In this document: positions 6,667-15,629 of the stretch, in pieces
Numbering within the stretch: the stretch's first letter is position 1
Layout of the letters: the number at the start of each line of letters is the position of its first letter
From: PALSA-1003 sp963791945
GTDB taxonomy: Bacteria; Pseudomonadota; Gammaproteobacteria; Burkholderiales; Casimicrobiaceae
Direction of reading: 5' to 3'
NCBI GenBank assembly: GCA_963791945.1
Contig: CAWBUD010000002.1
Coordinates: 62,001-126,000, forward strand
Length of the DNA: 64,000 nucleotides
Made by a program: the position numbers and the translations under genes
The notes under the pieces: model-generated
The model's input: only the letters and a program-made list of their open reading frames with translations
Database searches by the model: none
What the model was told of the DNA's origin: nothing

Positions 6667-9579
6667 ATGGCAGAACGCACCGCGTCTCCATCCTCGCCGA
6701 AGTCCACCCCCGTCCGGGCTCGGTTCGACCGATTCGAACTGGACCAGGTCAATGCACGCCTCCTGTGCGACGGGCGCCCCGTCGCTCTCGCCCCGACGCC
6801 GTTTGCCGTGCTTTGCGCGCTCGTGCGTCAGTCGGGATCGTTGCTCACCAAGAATGCTTTGCTCGACGAGGTATGGGGTCACCAGTTCGTCAGCGAATCG
6901 GTATTGAAGACAGTCATTAGCGAGCTCCGAACGGTCCTGGAGGACGATGCCCGCCAGCCCCGCTTCATCGAAACGGTGTCGCGGCGAGGGTATCGGTTCA
7001 TCGCTCCCACGATCGCCGCCACGCCTGGCGCCTCCGAGACTATTGCCCAGGCGCGCTCGGCGCAGGCGTCGTCGTTCATCGGGCGGGCAGACGCGCTTTC
7101 CCGACTTCACGCGAACTGGGACCTTGCGTGCACCGGCAAGCGCATAGTCGTGTGGGTCGCCGGTGAACCGGGTATCGGCAAGACGGCGCTGATCGAGCGA
7201 TTCGTTGCGGGACTCGGCGATATCGTTTCCATCCGTGGTCAGTGCGTGGAGCAGTACGGTGCGGGCGAGCCGTATTTGCCCGTCCTCGAAGCGCTCTCGG
7301 AACTGTGCCGCCGTGACGGCGGCGCTGCGACGCTGCTTCGCGCTGTCGCGCCGACGTGGCTCATGCAGCTGCCGTGGCTCACCAGCGCAGAGGAGCGTGC
7401 CGCACTCCGTCAAGAGCTGGCCGGCGTCAGCCCGGAGCGGATGCTGCGCGAGATGGGCGAAATGCTCGATCGCTACACGGAGCGCACGCCGTTGCTACTC
7501 GTGACGGAGGACTTGCACTGGGGCGACCGTGCGACGATCCAGCTCGTCGACTCCATCGCGCGACGACGCGGCTCCGCGCGCCTCATGTGGCTGGCAAGCT
7601 TCCGCCTCGCCGAAGTCGTCGCGTCGGATCACCCGCTGAACTCCTTGCGCCACGAGCTACGCCTGCACGGGTTGTGCGAGGAGATCGTGCTCGATCCGTT
7701 CTCCGAAACGGAGGTCGCCGAGTACGTCGCGCAACGGTCGCCATCGATCGCCCGCGACGAAGCTTTCATGCGTGCGCTGCACGAGCGTACCGATGGCGTG
7801 CCTTTGTTTGTGGCATCCGTCACGAGGGACGTCGTCGCACGCGCGGCACAAGGCGGTGACGATGCGGCTGCCGCGGTGCAGCTCGCGAAGCTGGCGGTTC
7901 CCGACAATCTCGCGGCCATCATCGATCATTACATCGCCAAGCTCGACCACGATCAGCGGTCCGTGCTCGAAGCGGCCGCCGCTTGCGGCATCGAATTCCG
8001 CATCAAGACCATCTCCGATGCGCTGCAGCGCGACGTCGTCTCGGTGGGTCGTACGTGCGACGAGCTCGTGCGCAAACGACTCTGGCTCGCTGCGCCGCGT
8101 GCCGACGAAGCGCACGACGCGCGAGAGCCGCCCTATTCGTTCAAGCATGCCCTCTTCCGGCAAATGGTCTACGAGCGCACGGCGCTGGCGACTCGTTCGG
8201 AGCTCCACCGCGGGGTCGGTTCGGCCCTCGAGCGCGACCGTGCAGAAGGCGTACCGGTGGCCGCGGCGGAGCTCGCCATGCACTTCGAGCGCGGCCGCGA
8301 GCCGATGAAGGCGTTAAGCTGTTACGTGGAGGCCGCGGAAGCCGCGCTGCATCACTTCAGCCCCGCCGGATGCGTGACGCTTACCGAGCGTGGGTTGGCC
8401 CTCCTCAAACACGCACCGGAAGGGGCCGAACGCGACGCGCTCGAGATTGCGCTGGCCACGCTTCGCGGCGTATCGGCTTTTCAGGCGGTCGGCGTCGGGC
8501 TGGAAGCGAAATCCGCGCTCCAGCGTGCGTACGCGCTGCTCGGCGGTGTCCCGCAGCATCGCATGTCCGCGCTGCTGCTGCACGAGTTCGGGTTTGTCCT
8601 CTGTATGCGCGCCGACTATGCGGAGGCGCTCGGCGTGGCGGAACGAGCGGAGTCGCTGTCGTCGGACACCAACGATCCCGCTCTCGCGTTCGCCGCGTGC
8701 ACCGTGCACGCAGAGGTCGAGCAGCTTCAGGGCCGTCCGAATGCGGCCCGTACAGGCATCGAGCGCAGACTCGCTGTCGCGGACGCGGTCGAAGTGGCGC
8801 CCGGAGCAATCGTTGGGGCCGATCCACGCGTCACGCTGATGGCGCTGCTTGCCATCCCGCTTCTTCAACTTGGCTTCGTGAAGCAGGCGCGCGCCCGCCT
8901 CGAACAAGCGCACGCCCGCGCGCGTCAGCTGGGACAGCCGATGGCGCAGATGGTCGCCATCTGGTGCAACGCGCTACTCGAGGTGCGGCTCGGGAGTGCC
9001 GAGCGCGTCGCTGCTCTGGCCGACGAAATGCACGCGCTCGTCGACAAGTTCGGCCTCGCGCTCGGCCGGAATGCTTGCCGGTGGTTTCGCGGATGGGCTG
9101 ACGCCCGCATGGGAAAACCGCGTGAAGGTTATGAGTTGATCCGGGACGCTTACGAAGCAAATACGCGGCTCGGGATGCTGGCGGGCACAAGCGAGGTTCT
9201 GGGGTATGCTGCCGAGGCGCTCGTGCTCGCAGGCGATCTGGACCGAGCACGCGAGCAACTCCACGAAGCACTGCAAGTCGCCGACAAGCTCGTGGAGCGC
9301 GTCTATCTGCCGCAGCTGTACCTTATCGAGGCCGCCATCGCCCGTACCCGCGGTGAGCTCGCTGTCGCCAACGCCTCAGTACGACGCGCCGTCGCAGAGG
9401 CCAAAAATCAGGGAGCACCGTGGCTCGAGCTCATGGCTCTACTCGAGCTCTGGGAACAAGACGGATCAACGGCCCAAGACCGGCGCGCGCTTGCCGCACT
9501 TGTCGACCGACTCCCCGAAGCGACCGATACGAAAGCCTACAAAAAGGCGCGAGCGGTGCTCGACAAGAAGAAGCACTGA
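6667..9579 (+). CDS. Large regulator: winged helix, AAA/STAND ATPase, TPR region
   Basis: The 970-residue protein starts with an OmpR/CadC-type winged-helix DNA-binding domain (about 16-113, ending in the typical SRRGYRFIAPT). An ATPase domain begins with SFIGRADAL near 136, a sequence common in AAA_16 modules. It has a Walker A motif (GEPGIGKTALIE, about 167-178) and a Walker B-like LLLVTEDLHWGD near 277-288. The rest, about 540-960, is a run of helical pairs of TPR type. This layout is that of signal-transduction ATPases that bind DNA and respond to an unknown ligand or partner through the repeat region. There is no response-regulator receiver domain, and it stands alone between unrelated genes, so its targets are unknown. 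Confidence 0.88.
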   Translation: MAERTASPSSPKSTPVRARFDRFELDQVNARLLCDGRPVALAPTPFAVLCALVRQSGSLLTKNALLDEVWGHQFVSESVLKTVISELRTVLEDDARQPRFIETVSRRGYRFIAPTIAATPGASETIAQARSAQASSFIGRADALSRLHANWDLACTGKRIVVWVAGEPGIGKTALIERFVAGLGDIVSIRGQCVEQYGAGEPYLPVLEALSELCRRDGGAATLLRAVAPTWLMQLPWLTSAEERAALRQELAGVSPERMLREMGEMLDRYTERTPLLLVTEDLHWGDRATIQLVDSIARRRGSARLMWLASFRLAEVVASDHPLNSLRHELRLHGLCEEIVLDPFSETEVAEYVAQRSPSIARDEAFMRALHERTDGVPLFVASVTRDVVARAAQGGDDAAAAVQLAKLAVPDNLAAIIDHYIAKLDHDQRSVLEAAAACGIEFRIKTISDALQRDVVSVGRTCDELVRKRLWLAAPRADEAHDAREPPYSFKHALFRQMVYERTALATRSELHRGVGSALERDRAEGVPVAAAELAMHFERGREPMKALSCYVEAAEAALHHFSPAGCVTLTERGLALLKHAPEGAERDALEIALATLRGVSAFQAVGVGLEAKSALQRAYALLGGVPQHRMSALLLHEFGFVLCMRADYAEALGVAERAESLSSDTNDPALAFAACTVHAEVEQLQGRPNAARTGIERRLAVADAVEVAPGAIVGADPRVTLMALLAIPLLQLGFVKQARARLEQAHARARQLGQPMAQMVAIWCNALLEVRLGSAERVAALADEMHALVDKFGLALGRNACRWFRGWADARMGKPREGYELIRDAYEANTRLGMLAGTSEVLGYAAEALVLAGDLDRAREQLHEALQVADKLVERVYLPQLYLIEAAIARTRGELAVANASVRRAVAEAKNQGAPWLELMALLELWEQDGSTAQDRRALAALVDRLPEATDTKAYKKARAVLDKKKH

Positions 9580-9726
9580 TCTGACTCGCAGCCTGTACCT
9601 GCGCCAGACATCCTCCGGCTGGCGTGGGAAGCTGCCTTGCGGCATCGTCCAATCGGATGAACGCCCGCTGCGGTATCCCCGACCGATCATCGACTCATCG
9701 CGATCTAAGGAGCGTTACCAAAGTCC

Positions 9727-9756
9727 GACCGAAGGACGACGTTTCTCTAACGACTC
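9727..9756 (+). repeat. 30-bp motif, copy 2
   Basis: It matches 5124-5153 at 25 of 30 positions. It lies in the 282-base gap before the 3-hydroxyacyl-CoA dehydrogenase gene, where I see nothing else. Confidence 0.55.
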
Positions 9757-9861
9757 CCGGAGGCGATCCGAATAAGCTGGGTTTCGTTCGAAGCATCTTG
9801 ATTTGCCGTAGGGCAACTTCGACAAAGCGTTTATTTCCCTTCAGCGAAAGGACATTCCCAG

Positions 9862-10716
9862 ATGAGGTGTCCCGAAACGGTCGGCGTGATCGGCGCCGGC
9901 ACCATGGGAGGCGGCATCGCGCAGGCCTGCGCCGTCGCGGGGCTTGCAGTCACGATGATCGACGTGGACGACGCCGCGGTCGCTCGCGGGCGCAGCGCCG
10001 TATCGTCGAGCCTCGAGCGCCTTGTCAAGAAGGAAAAGCTGTCCGCCGCGGACAAGGACGCCGCACTCGCACGCATCAACGGCACTGCGGATTACGCAGC
10101 GCTCAAGGCGTGCGACTTGGTCATCGAGGCGGCAACCGAGAACGAAGCGCTCAAGGTCAGGATCTTGAAACAGGTCGACGAGCTCGCGAAGCCCGAAGCG
10201 GTCCTGGCGACGAACACATCTTCGATTTCCATCACGAAGCTCGCCGCGGGGACCAAGCGCCCGCAGCGTTTCATCGGCATGCACTTCTTCAATCCAGTGC
10301 CCATGATGGCGCTGGTCGAGCTCATCCGTGGCTTGCAGACCGACGACGCGACCGTGGATCTCGCGAGCGCGTTCGCGAAGTGCCTCGGCAAGACGCCGAT
10401 CGTGGTGAAGAATTCGCCAGGCTTCGTGGTCAACCGCCTGCTGTGCCCGATGCTGAACGAAGCGGTGTTCGTGTATTCGGAAGGGCTTGCCAGTGCGCAG
10501 GAGATCGACGACGGGATGAAGCTCGGCTGCAATCATCCCATCGGACCGCTCGCTCTGGCCGATCTGATTGGCCTCGATGTGCTCCTGGCGGTGATGGAGG
10601 TGTTCTATCGCGACTTTAACGACCCGAAGTACCGGCCTGCGCCGCTCTTGAAGGAGATGGTTGCCGCCGGATATCTCGGTCGCAAGTCCGGCCGTGGTTT
10701 CTATGCGTATGGCTGA
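9862..10716 (+). CDS. 3-hydroxybutyryl-CoA dehydrogenase (3-hydroxyacyl-CoA dehydrogenase)
   Basis: The 284-residue enzyme matches the usual size of stand-alone 3-hydroxybutyryl-CoA dehydrogenases, which interconvert 3-hydroxybutyryl-CoA and acetoacetyl-CoA with NAD(P) in the cytoplasm. The N-terminal Rossmann fold has GAGTMGGGIAQ at about residues 11-21. The catalytic-site sequence GMHFFNPVPMM, with the family histidine, lies near 138-148. The C-terminal dimer domain contains the expected PGFVVNRLL and ends with KSGRGFYAYG. A purine-rich AAAGGA stretch lies about 12 bases before the ATG. It is monocistronic. Its substrate class links it to the acetoacetate and 3-hydroxybutyrate genes at 22-24 kb, but it could equally serve fatty-acid or aromatic degradation. 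Confidence 0.92.
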   Translation: MRCPETVGVIGAGTMGGGIAQACAVAGLAVTMIDVDDAAVARGRSAVSSSLERLVKKEKLSAADKDAALARINGTADYAALKACDLVIEAATENEALKVRILKQVDELAKPEAVLATNTSSISITKLAAGTKRPQRFIGMHFFNPVPMMALVELIRGLQTDDATVDLASAFAKCLGKTPIVVKNSPGFVVNRLLCPMLNEAVFVYSEGLASAQEIDDGMKLGCNHPIGPLALADLIGLDVLLAVMEVFYRDFNDPKYRPAPLLKEMVAAGYLGRKSGRGFYAYG

Positions 10717-10806
10717 CCTGGCTGTGGACGCAAGGCCGCGGTGTCGACGGGGTCGCGCTGATTCGACGCTTCAGGATCGGCCAGCGGGCGGACAACAGGT
10801 AAATGC

Positions 10807-11418
10807 GTGATGGAACCTCAGGGAGCAGGCGCTCAAAGTTCCACGTGCGGGGCTCCTAACACGACAGCCGGCGTAAGCGCGACTTCGTCCGCTGCTGGTT
10901 TTCGTGCCCACGCCGTGCTCGTCGATGGGATTCGGGTTTGCCTCCGCGCGATCCGACCTGATGACAAGGAACGCCTGCGAATAGCGTTCAAGCGGCTATC
11001 CCCTCAAAGCGTTTATCACCGCTTTTTCAACCCGATAACAGAGCTCACCTCGGGCGACCTTCGGCAGCTGACCGAGCTGGATTTCCACGATCATGTTGGA
11101 CTGGTGCTAACGGTCGAGGAAGAAAAGGGTGAAAGACTGATCGCGGTCGCCCGCTTCGTACGTGTCGCCCCTGGCGCAGACCGCGCCGAGTTGGCTTTCG
11201 CTGTTGCGGACGAGTATCGGAACCGCGGCGCAGCCACGCTACTGTTGCGCCAGCTCGTTGCCCTTGCGCGAAACTGCGGTGTTCGAGAGTTCGTCGCCCA
11301 AATGCTGCAGGACAATGTGGAGATGCTCCGGGTATTTCAGAAGTCCAAGCTACCGTTGCGACAAAGGGTCGAGCAGGGCATCCGCCACGTCGTATTGCGC
11401 ATCGATGCCCAGACGTGA
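10807..11418 (+). CDS. GNAT acetyltransferase resembling the Pat acetyltransferase domain
   Basis: The 203-residue protein has a low-complexity N-terminus (about 35 residues) followed by one GNAT domain. The opening VCLRAIRPDDKERLRIAFKR and RLSPQSVYHRFF resemble the acetyltransferase domain of the protein-lysine acetylase Pat (YfiQ), here without the ADP-forming acyl-CoA synthetase part. The acetyl-CoA loop is in FAVADEYRNRGAATLL near residue 137. A GTG at 10807 and an ATG at 10810 are both possible starts. No neighbour gives a substrate, so protein acetylation is an inference from similarity. Confidence 0.8.
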   Translation: MMEPQGAGAQSSTCGAPNTTAGVSATSSAAGFRAHAVLVDGIRVCLRAIRPDDKERLRIAFKRLSPQSVYHRFFNPITELTSGDLRQLTELDFHDHVGLVLTVEEEKGERLIAVARFVRVAPGADRAELAFAVADEYRNRGAATLLLRQLVALARNCGVREFVAQMLQDNVEMLRVFQKSKLPLRQRVEQGIRHVVLRIDAQT

Positions 11419-11491
11419 GCGCGGACGCTGATACCCTGGCTTGCCTTATGCATCATTACACTGACGTGCGTATTAGAGCAATCCGTTGTAA

Positions 11492-11520
11492 CCGGCGGAT
11501 GTCGCCGGAGCGGCTTTTTG
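11492..11520 (+). terminator. Possible terminator after the GNAT gene
   Basis: A 6-bp stem around a 5-base loop is followed after 6 bases by five Ts. The stem is short, so this is tentative. Confidence 0.4.
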
Positions 11521-11688
11521 TATCGCAGGCTTGCGGCGCCTGGCGCTGTTACGCTGCGTTACGATTTTTGGTAGGCGTGCGCTGGTTGCCAGGCTCCATC
11601 CTTCGCTAGCGCACCGTGCATGTGCACGCTGGGCTCGAGGGTGCAGGCGCGCGAGCTGTGGTGTAAGCTGGGGCCTGCGTGGGCACGG

Positions 11689-11732
11689 ATATGACCGTGA
11701 TCATATGACCCGGATGAGGCGGTCGCTAAAAT
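11689..11732 (+). promoter_or_regulatory. Predicted promoter with an operator-like dyad over the -35
   Basis: A perfect inverted repeat ATATGA-N6-TCATAT lies at 11689-11706. It overlaps a -35-like ATGACC (11705-11710), which is 16 bases from a -10-like TAAAAT (11727-11732). Transcription would start near 11739, 35 bases before the periplasmic protein gene. The geometry suggests repression by a dimeric regulator, which is inference. Confidence 0.45.
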
Positions 11733-11773
11733 AAGCCGATATTCCCAATCATGGGGCAAGAACGGAGTTGATC

Positions 11774-12295
11774 ATGCGACCCAATCTCGTCATCGCGCTG
11801 GCTGCATCGTGCAGTCTATTCGCGGTCAGCGTTTCCGCGGCATCACCCGCTGCCGATCCTGCTCGCCAGGCTGAGGTGTCGGTGCGTGGAGCGGAAGTCA
11901 TGCCCTTCGCGTTGAAGGCGACGACCCACATTTTTACCAAGACGAACGACGGCGGCCTCCAACAGGTCGTTGCCAAGAATCCGCAGGACACCGAACAAAT
12001 CCGCCTGATTCGCGAGCATTTGCAGGAGATCTCGCACGAGTTCAAACGGGGAGATTTCTCCGCGCCCGCGCAGATTCACGGCGAGGCCATGCCGGGACTC
12101 TCCGAGCTGAGGCACGCCAAGGCGGGAGAGATCAGCGTGCGCTACCAGGATCTCAACAACGGCGGCGAGCTTCGCTTTTCCACCGGCAATCCCTCTCTGG
12201 TGGCCGCGCTGCACCGATGGTTCGACGCCCAGCTCTCCGATCATGGCGCTGACGCGATGGCAGGTCACGAGCACAATGGCATGCGGCACGACTGA
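11774..12295 (+). CDS. Uncharacterised secreted protein
   Basis: The 173-residue protein starts with a clear signal peptide (about residues 1-24, ending in SVSAAS), so it should be periplasmic. The mature part opens with a segment containing ALKATTHIFTKTNDGGLQQV, followed by a helix rich in charged residues (EQIRLIREHLQEISHEF). It ends in a histidine-rich tail, DHGADAMAGHEHNGMRHD, that could bind a metal. I recognise the general type from other proteobacteria, where it is annotated as hypothetical, but no function is established. A GGAG 6 bases upstream supports the ATG at 11774 over the in-frame TTG two codons earlier. It may be controlled by the dyad upstream. Confidence 0.75.
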   Translation: MRPNLVIALAASCSLFAVSVSAASPAADPARQAEVSVRGAEVMPFALKATTHIFTKTNDGGLQQVVAKNPQDTEQIRLIREHLQEISHEFKRGDFSAPAQIHGEAMPGLSELRHAKAGEISVRYQDLNNGGELRFSTGNPSLVAALHRWFDAQLSDHGADAMAGHEHNGMRHD

Positions 12296-12411
12296 TCATC
12301 GCTGGCAAAGCCATGTGAAGCCCTGGCACGATGTCGCCGCGCTTGTCCTGTCGGGAACACTGTCCGCATCCTCAACATGGCCCAGTGACCGATGGGAAGG
12401 CACGGCTCTGC

Positions 12412-14289
12412 TCACGGATCCAATCCTGGTGCCAGCGCGACGCTGACCGCAGTGCCCTGTTGCGGGGCGCTATGTATCGTTAAGGTGGCTCCGATCAGCC
12501 GCGCCTGCTCACGCAGACCCGCGAGCCCGTAGTGCCCCGGATGCACGCCCTCCACGTCGAAACCGACGCCATCGTCGGCGATAGTCAGGGTCAATCCGCG
12601 GCCGTCGGGAGCCACGCGTAACGAGATCGTAACGCGCGTCGCTCCGGCATGGCGTTCGACGTTGCGCATCGCTTCTTCGGCGATTCGGAACAGTGTCTCC
12701 GCCCGTTCGTCGGCAAACGTACCTGCCTGCGCATCGCTCGTGTATTCGACCGGAATGCCGGTGCGCTCGACAAACAGCTCGATAAAATCGCCAAGCGCTG
12801 CGGCGAGCCCTGCATCGCGTACAGGGTTGAAGCGCATCTGGGCAATGGCGGCGCGGGCTTCATTCAATCCTTGATGGGCTGTTTCCTCGGCGCGCATCAA
12901 TTCCTCCGCCAGTGCACCCGGGTTGGTGGTCGAAAGCCTCTTCAGAAGCCGGATCTCTGTGAGCATCGCCATCATCGAGTGTGCCAGCGTGTCATGTAGA
13001 TCGCGTGCGATCTTCAAGCGCTCGCGCACTACGGCGTCATAACGCGTCTGTTCCGCCAGTCGTTCGATTTCCCGCGTCCGTGCCGCCACGCGCTGATCCA
13101 GTTCGACATTCAAAGTCTGCAATGCGCCGCGTTCACGTTGCAGCGAAGTGAGCAATTCGTCCAGCGCACGTCCCAACCGTGCCGCTTCATTCCGGCCGGC
13201 AGGAACCGCGATACTCCGCGTTGCGCCGGTTCGGACGGCATCGGCCGACCGCGCGATGGCTTCGAGGTCGCGTGCAACGCGCCGTGCCAGCAGCCCGCCG
13301 AGCAACGCGGCGAGCAATCCCAAGCCAACCAGAACGGCAGCGATCTGACTCTGCAGGATTCTGGCGCGCTGCGTGGCGTCCCGCAAAGGCTGGAGCACAA
13401 CGACACGCCAGCCCAGGGCGTGCAGCGCGTCGGACGCTGCCGACTTCGCGCGCGCGACCAGGTAGCGCCTGCCGTCAGCCAGACGTTCGACACGCGATGG
13501 CGATTCGCTGCCGCTTGGTATATTGAGTGCAATGGTTGGCGCTGCAGTGTCGGTCGATTCAGGAGAGCTCTCCCAGCGCTGGCCTTTGCGGTTTGCCGGT
13601 CCGATCAATACCGTGCCATTCTCGTCCAGCACCAGCGCTTCGGTACCGGCGGATTCTGGCTGCTTCTGCCCAAGCCCCCCCGCCAGATCCAACAGCCAGC
13701 GCGTGTTCAGTTGCGCTCCAATGACGCCGACGGGATTTCCCTTGGCATCGATTACGGACGCGATCAGGTATGCGATGGCCTGAGGTGCACCGTCGGTTGG
13801 CGCACGCGGGCTCTGCGTTGGCATTGGCACCAGTCGTACATCGCCGACTCTCGCCCCCTTGGAACCCAACGCGAACCACGACTGATCGGCAACGTTTGCG
13901 CCCTCCATCACGCCGTGGGTGGCGGCGACTACCCGGCCTTGCAGGTTCGCCACACCGATCCATTCGAATTCGGGGGAAGCGCGTTGCAGGTTCTCGAGAA
14001 TATTTCGGAGCGTGGCCCGTTCTTCTTCGCCGAGCTCGGTGGCCAGCATCGCCGCCAACGCCCGTACCGATTGCAGTCGAAGCGCAATATCGAGATTCAG
14101 TTCGGCAGCGATACGTTCGGCCGCTCTGTCCAGTTGTCGGTCGCGCTGGTCGAGCAGGTTGGTGCGCACGATGTCGCCCACCCACACGCTGGCAACCAGC
14201 ACGAGACCGATCGATAATGCGAACACCAGCCAGCCGATGGCGGAGGCCAGGCTGCTGCGGGGGTCGAGGTAGCGCGTCAACGGGTGCAT
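12412..14289 (-). CDS. NarL-type sensor histidine kinase, membrane-bound
   Basis: The 625-residue kinase is predicted to sense a signal outside the inner membrane and phosphorylate the regulator encoded divergently at 14643. Membrane segments lie at about 17-37 and 305-327 and enclose a sensor region of about 270 residues that resembles a Cache-type domain. A HAMP-like linker and coiled coil lead to a HisKA_3 domain whose phosphorylated histidine is in IARDLHDTLAHSM, then a HATPase domain with NVERHA and DDGVGFD. The frame is open far upstream (to 14874), but that part overlaps the response regulator on the other strand and has no domain. The ATG at 14289 comes just before the first membrane segment and is the sensible start. 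Confidence 0.9.
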   Translation of the reverse strand: MHPLTRYLDPRSSLASAIGWLVFALSIGLVLVASVWVGDIVRTNLLDQRDRQLDRAAERIAAELNLDIALRLQSVRALAAMLATELGEEERATLRNILENLQRASPEFEWIGVANLQGRVVAATHGVMEGANVADQSWFALGSKGARVGDVRLVPMPTQSPRAPTDGAPQAIAYLIASVIDAKGNPVGVIGAQLNTRWLLDLAGGLGQKQPESAGTEALVLDENGTVLIGPANRKGQRWESSPESTDTAAPTIALNIPSGSESPSRVERLADGRRYLVARAKSAASDALHALGWRVVVLQPLRDATQRARILQSQIAAVLVGLGLLAALLGGLLARRVARDLEAIARSADAVRTGATRSIAVPAGRNEAARLGRALDELLTSLQRERGALQTLNVELDQRVAARTREIERLAEQTRYDAVVRERLKIARDLHDTLAHSMMAMLTEIRLLKRLSTTNPGALAEELMRAEETAHQGLNEARAAIAQMRFNPVRDAGLAAALGDFIELFVERTGIPVEYTSDAQAGTFADERAETLFRIAEEAMRNVERHAGATRVTISLRVAPDGRGLTLTIADDGVGFDVEGVHPGHYGLAGLREQARLIGATLTIHSAPQQGTAVSVALAPGLDP

Positions 14290-14436
14290 AAAGTGGATCG
14301 CGAAAATATCACACCAGTGTCGCAAGTGACGAAAGTAACTTCGAACTCGTGACCTGTGGCTCTCGCGTGCGATCGAGGTATCCGGTAGATTGTCGTCATA
14401 AGCGAAGTCGTTGATCGCCTCTGTGCAAGCTTCCCA

Positions 14437-14646
14437 ATGCCGGGGTATTCCGAAGTGGATGAGCTGGTACAACTGGTCGCCCAACGGGCTGGAATCCGTT
14501 CGGCCCAGGCGGTGCTTGCGGTCTCGGCGATGCTGGACTATCTGACGGCCCGACTGCCTTCGCCGCTGGTCGGACGCATCCGCGAGCAATTGGGTGTCGC
14601 GAAGGGTGTCCGGCGAGCGGATGGCGGCGACGGGGGTGTCAAGTGA
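14437..14646 (+). CDS. Small helical protein coupled to the response regulator
   Basis: This 69-residue protein consists mainly of two amphipathic helices (VDELVQLVAQRAG and AQAVLAVSAMLDYLTARLP), a pattern similar to small DUF2267/DUF2780-like proteins. That family assignment is tentative. Its TGA stop overlaps the GTG start of the response regulator (GTGA at 14643-14646), which is strong evidence that it is translated and coupled to it. There is no good ribosome-binding site before the ATG at 14437, and the frame remains open further upstream, so the start is uncertain. It could be an accessory factor of the two-component system; no function is known to me. Confidence 0.65.
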   Translation: MPGYSEVDELVQLVAQRAGIRSAQAVLAVSAMLDYLTARLPSPLVGRIREQLGVAKGVRRADGGDGGVK

Positions 14647-15395
14647 CGACGGGATTCCCCGACGACGCGTCTCCTCGCATCCGGGTGCTCGTTGCCGATG
14701 ATCAGGCCCTGATCCGGCGTGGGATGACGCTGATGCTCTCGGTCGAACCGGACATGGAAGTAGTGGGTCAGGCCTCCGACGGCGTGGAAGCCGTCGAGAT
14801 GGCGGAGCGCTTGCATCCCGATGTCGTGTTGATGGACTTGCATATGCCGCGCAAGGGCGGCGTGGCGGCCACACGCGAAATCACGCTGTCGCTGCCCCAC
14901 ACGCACGTGTTGGTGCTGACTACGCTGGACGCCGACGAAACCGTTTTCGAGGCGGTCCGTGCTGGCGCTCACGCCTATCTACTCAAGGATGCGAGCGAAG
15001 ACGAGGTGCTCGAAACGGTGCGCGCGGTGCATCGCGGCGAGTCCCGGCTGACGCCGCAGATTGCGCGTAAGGTGATGGATCAGTTTCGGCGTCTTGCGAC
15101 TCCGTCTGAGGCTGTTCCCACTGGTGCTACCGTGAACGGTCCTGCGGCGTCGAGCAACGCGTCAGGTGCCGCCCAAGCCAGGGCCACCGATTCCGTGGCC
15201 GAGACGCTCAGCGACAAGGAGGAAAAGATTCTGAGCCTTATCGCCGAGGGCAAAAGTAACAAGCAGATCGCCGCCGCAGTGTTCCTGGCGGAGGGCACTG
15301 TCAAGAACTACGTCAGCCGTATCATGGACAAGCTCCACGCCAACACGCGTACCGAGCTCGCCGTGATGTCGGTGCGCCAGCGACGCGGCGGTTGA
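14643..15395 (+). CDS. NarL/FixJ-family response regulator
   Basis: The 250-residue DNA-binding regulator has a receiver domain at about 13-130, with acidic residues in VADDQ, the phosphorylated aspartate in VVLMDLHMP and the conserved lysine in YLLKDAS. A glycine/alanine/serine-rich linker follows. A LuxR-type helix-turn-helix occupies about 185-245 (LSLIAEGKSNKQIA and FLAEGTVKNYVSRIM). It begins with GTG, overlapping the stop of the small gene before it, and lies divergently from the cognate kinase. The likely targets are the neighbouring proton ATPase and membrane-protein genes, which is inferred from position only. Confidence 0.93.
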   Translation: MTTGFPDDASPRIRVLVADDQALIRRGMTLMLSVEPDMEVVGQASDGVEAVEMAERLHPDVVLMDLHMPRKGGVAATREITLSLPHTHVLVLTTLDADETVFEAVRAGAHAYLLKDASEDEVLETVRAVHRGESRLTPQIARKVMDQFRRLATPSEAVPTGATVNGPAASSNASGAAQARATDSVAETLSDKEEKILSLIAEGKSNKQIAAAVFLAEGTVKNYVSRIMDKLHANTRTELAVMSVRQRRGG

Positions 15396-15629
15396 TCGAA
15401 GGCCAGCAGCCGATCTAATCCAAGATTCGAGCCGAACCGTCAGGAGCGGAGACCGTGATGGCGGAGTCGGACGGCACAACGTGTTTCGACCCGCCGCGCG
15501 TCTGCGGTAGTGGCGACGGAATGATCTCGCTCCCGACTCTTTCGCCGATACCATCAAGCCGATTGTCAACCCCTCCGCGTGACATGACCGCCAGCGATGA
15601 TCCGGCCCGCTCATCAGCAAAAGGTTCCC

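Larger units (their letters stand above)
11419..11773. other. Intergenic region with a weak terminator and a predicted promoter
   Basis: No reading frame here looks real. A CCGGCG/CGCCGG stem (11492-11508) followed by CTTTTTG at 11514-11520 may end the upstream transcript. The downstream end carries the dyad and promoter listed separately. Confidence 0.5.

Noticed and set aside
14290..14874. N-terminal extension of the histidine kinase
   Set aside because: It overlaps the response regulator on the other strand and contains no domain; the first membrane segment starts just after the ATG at 14289.
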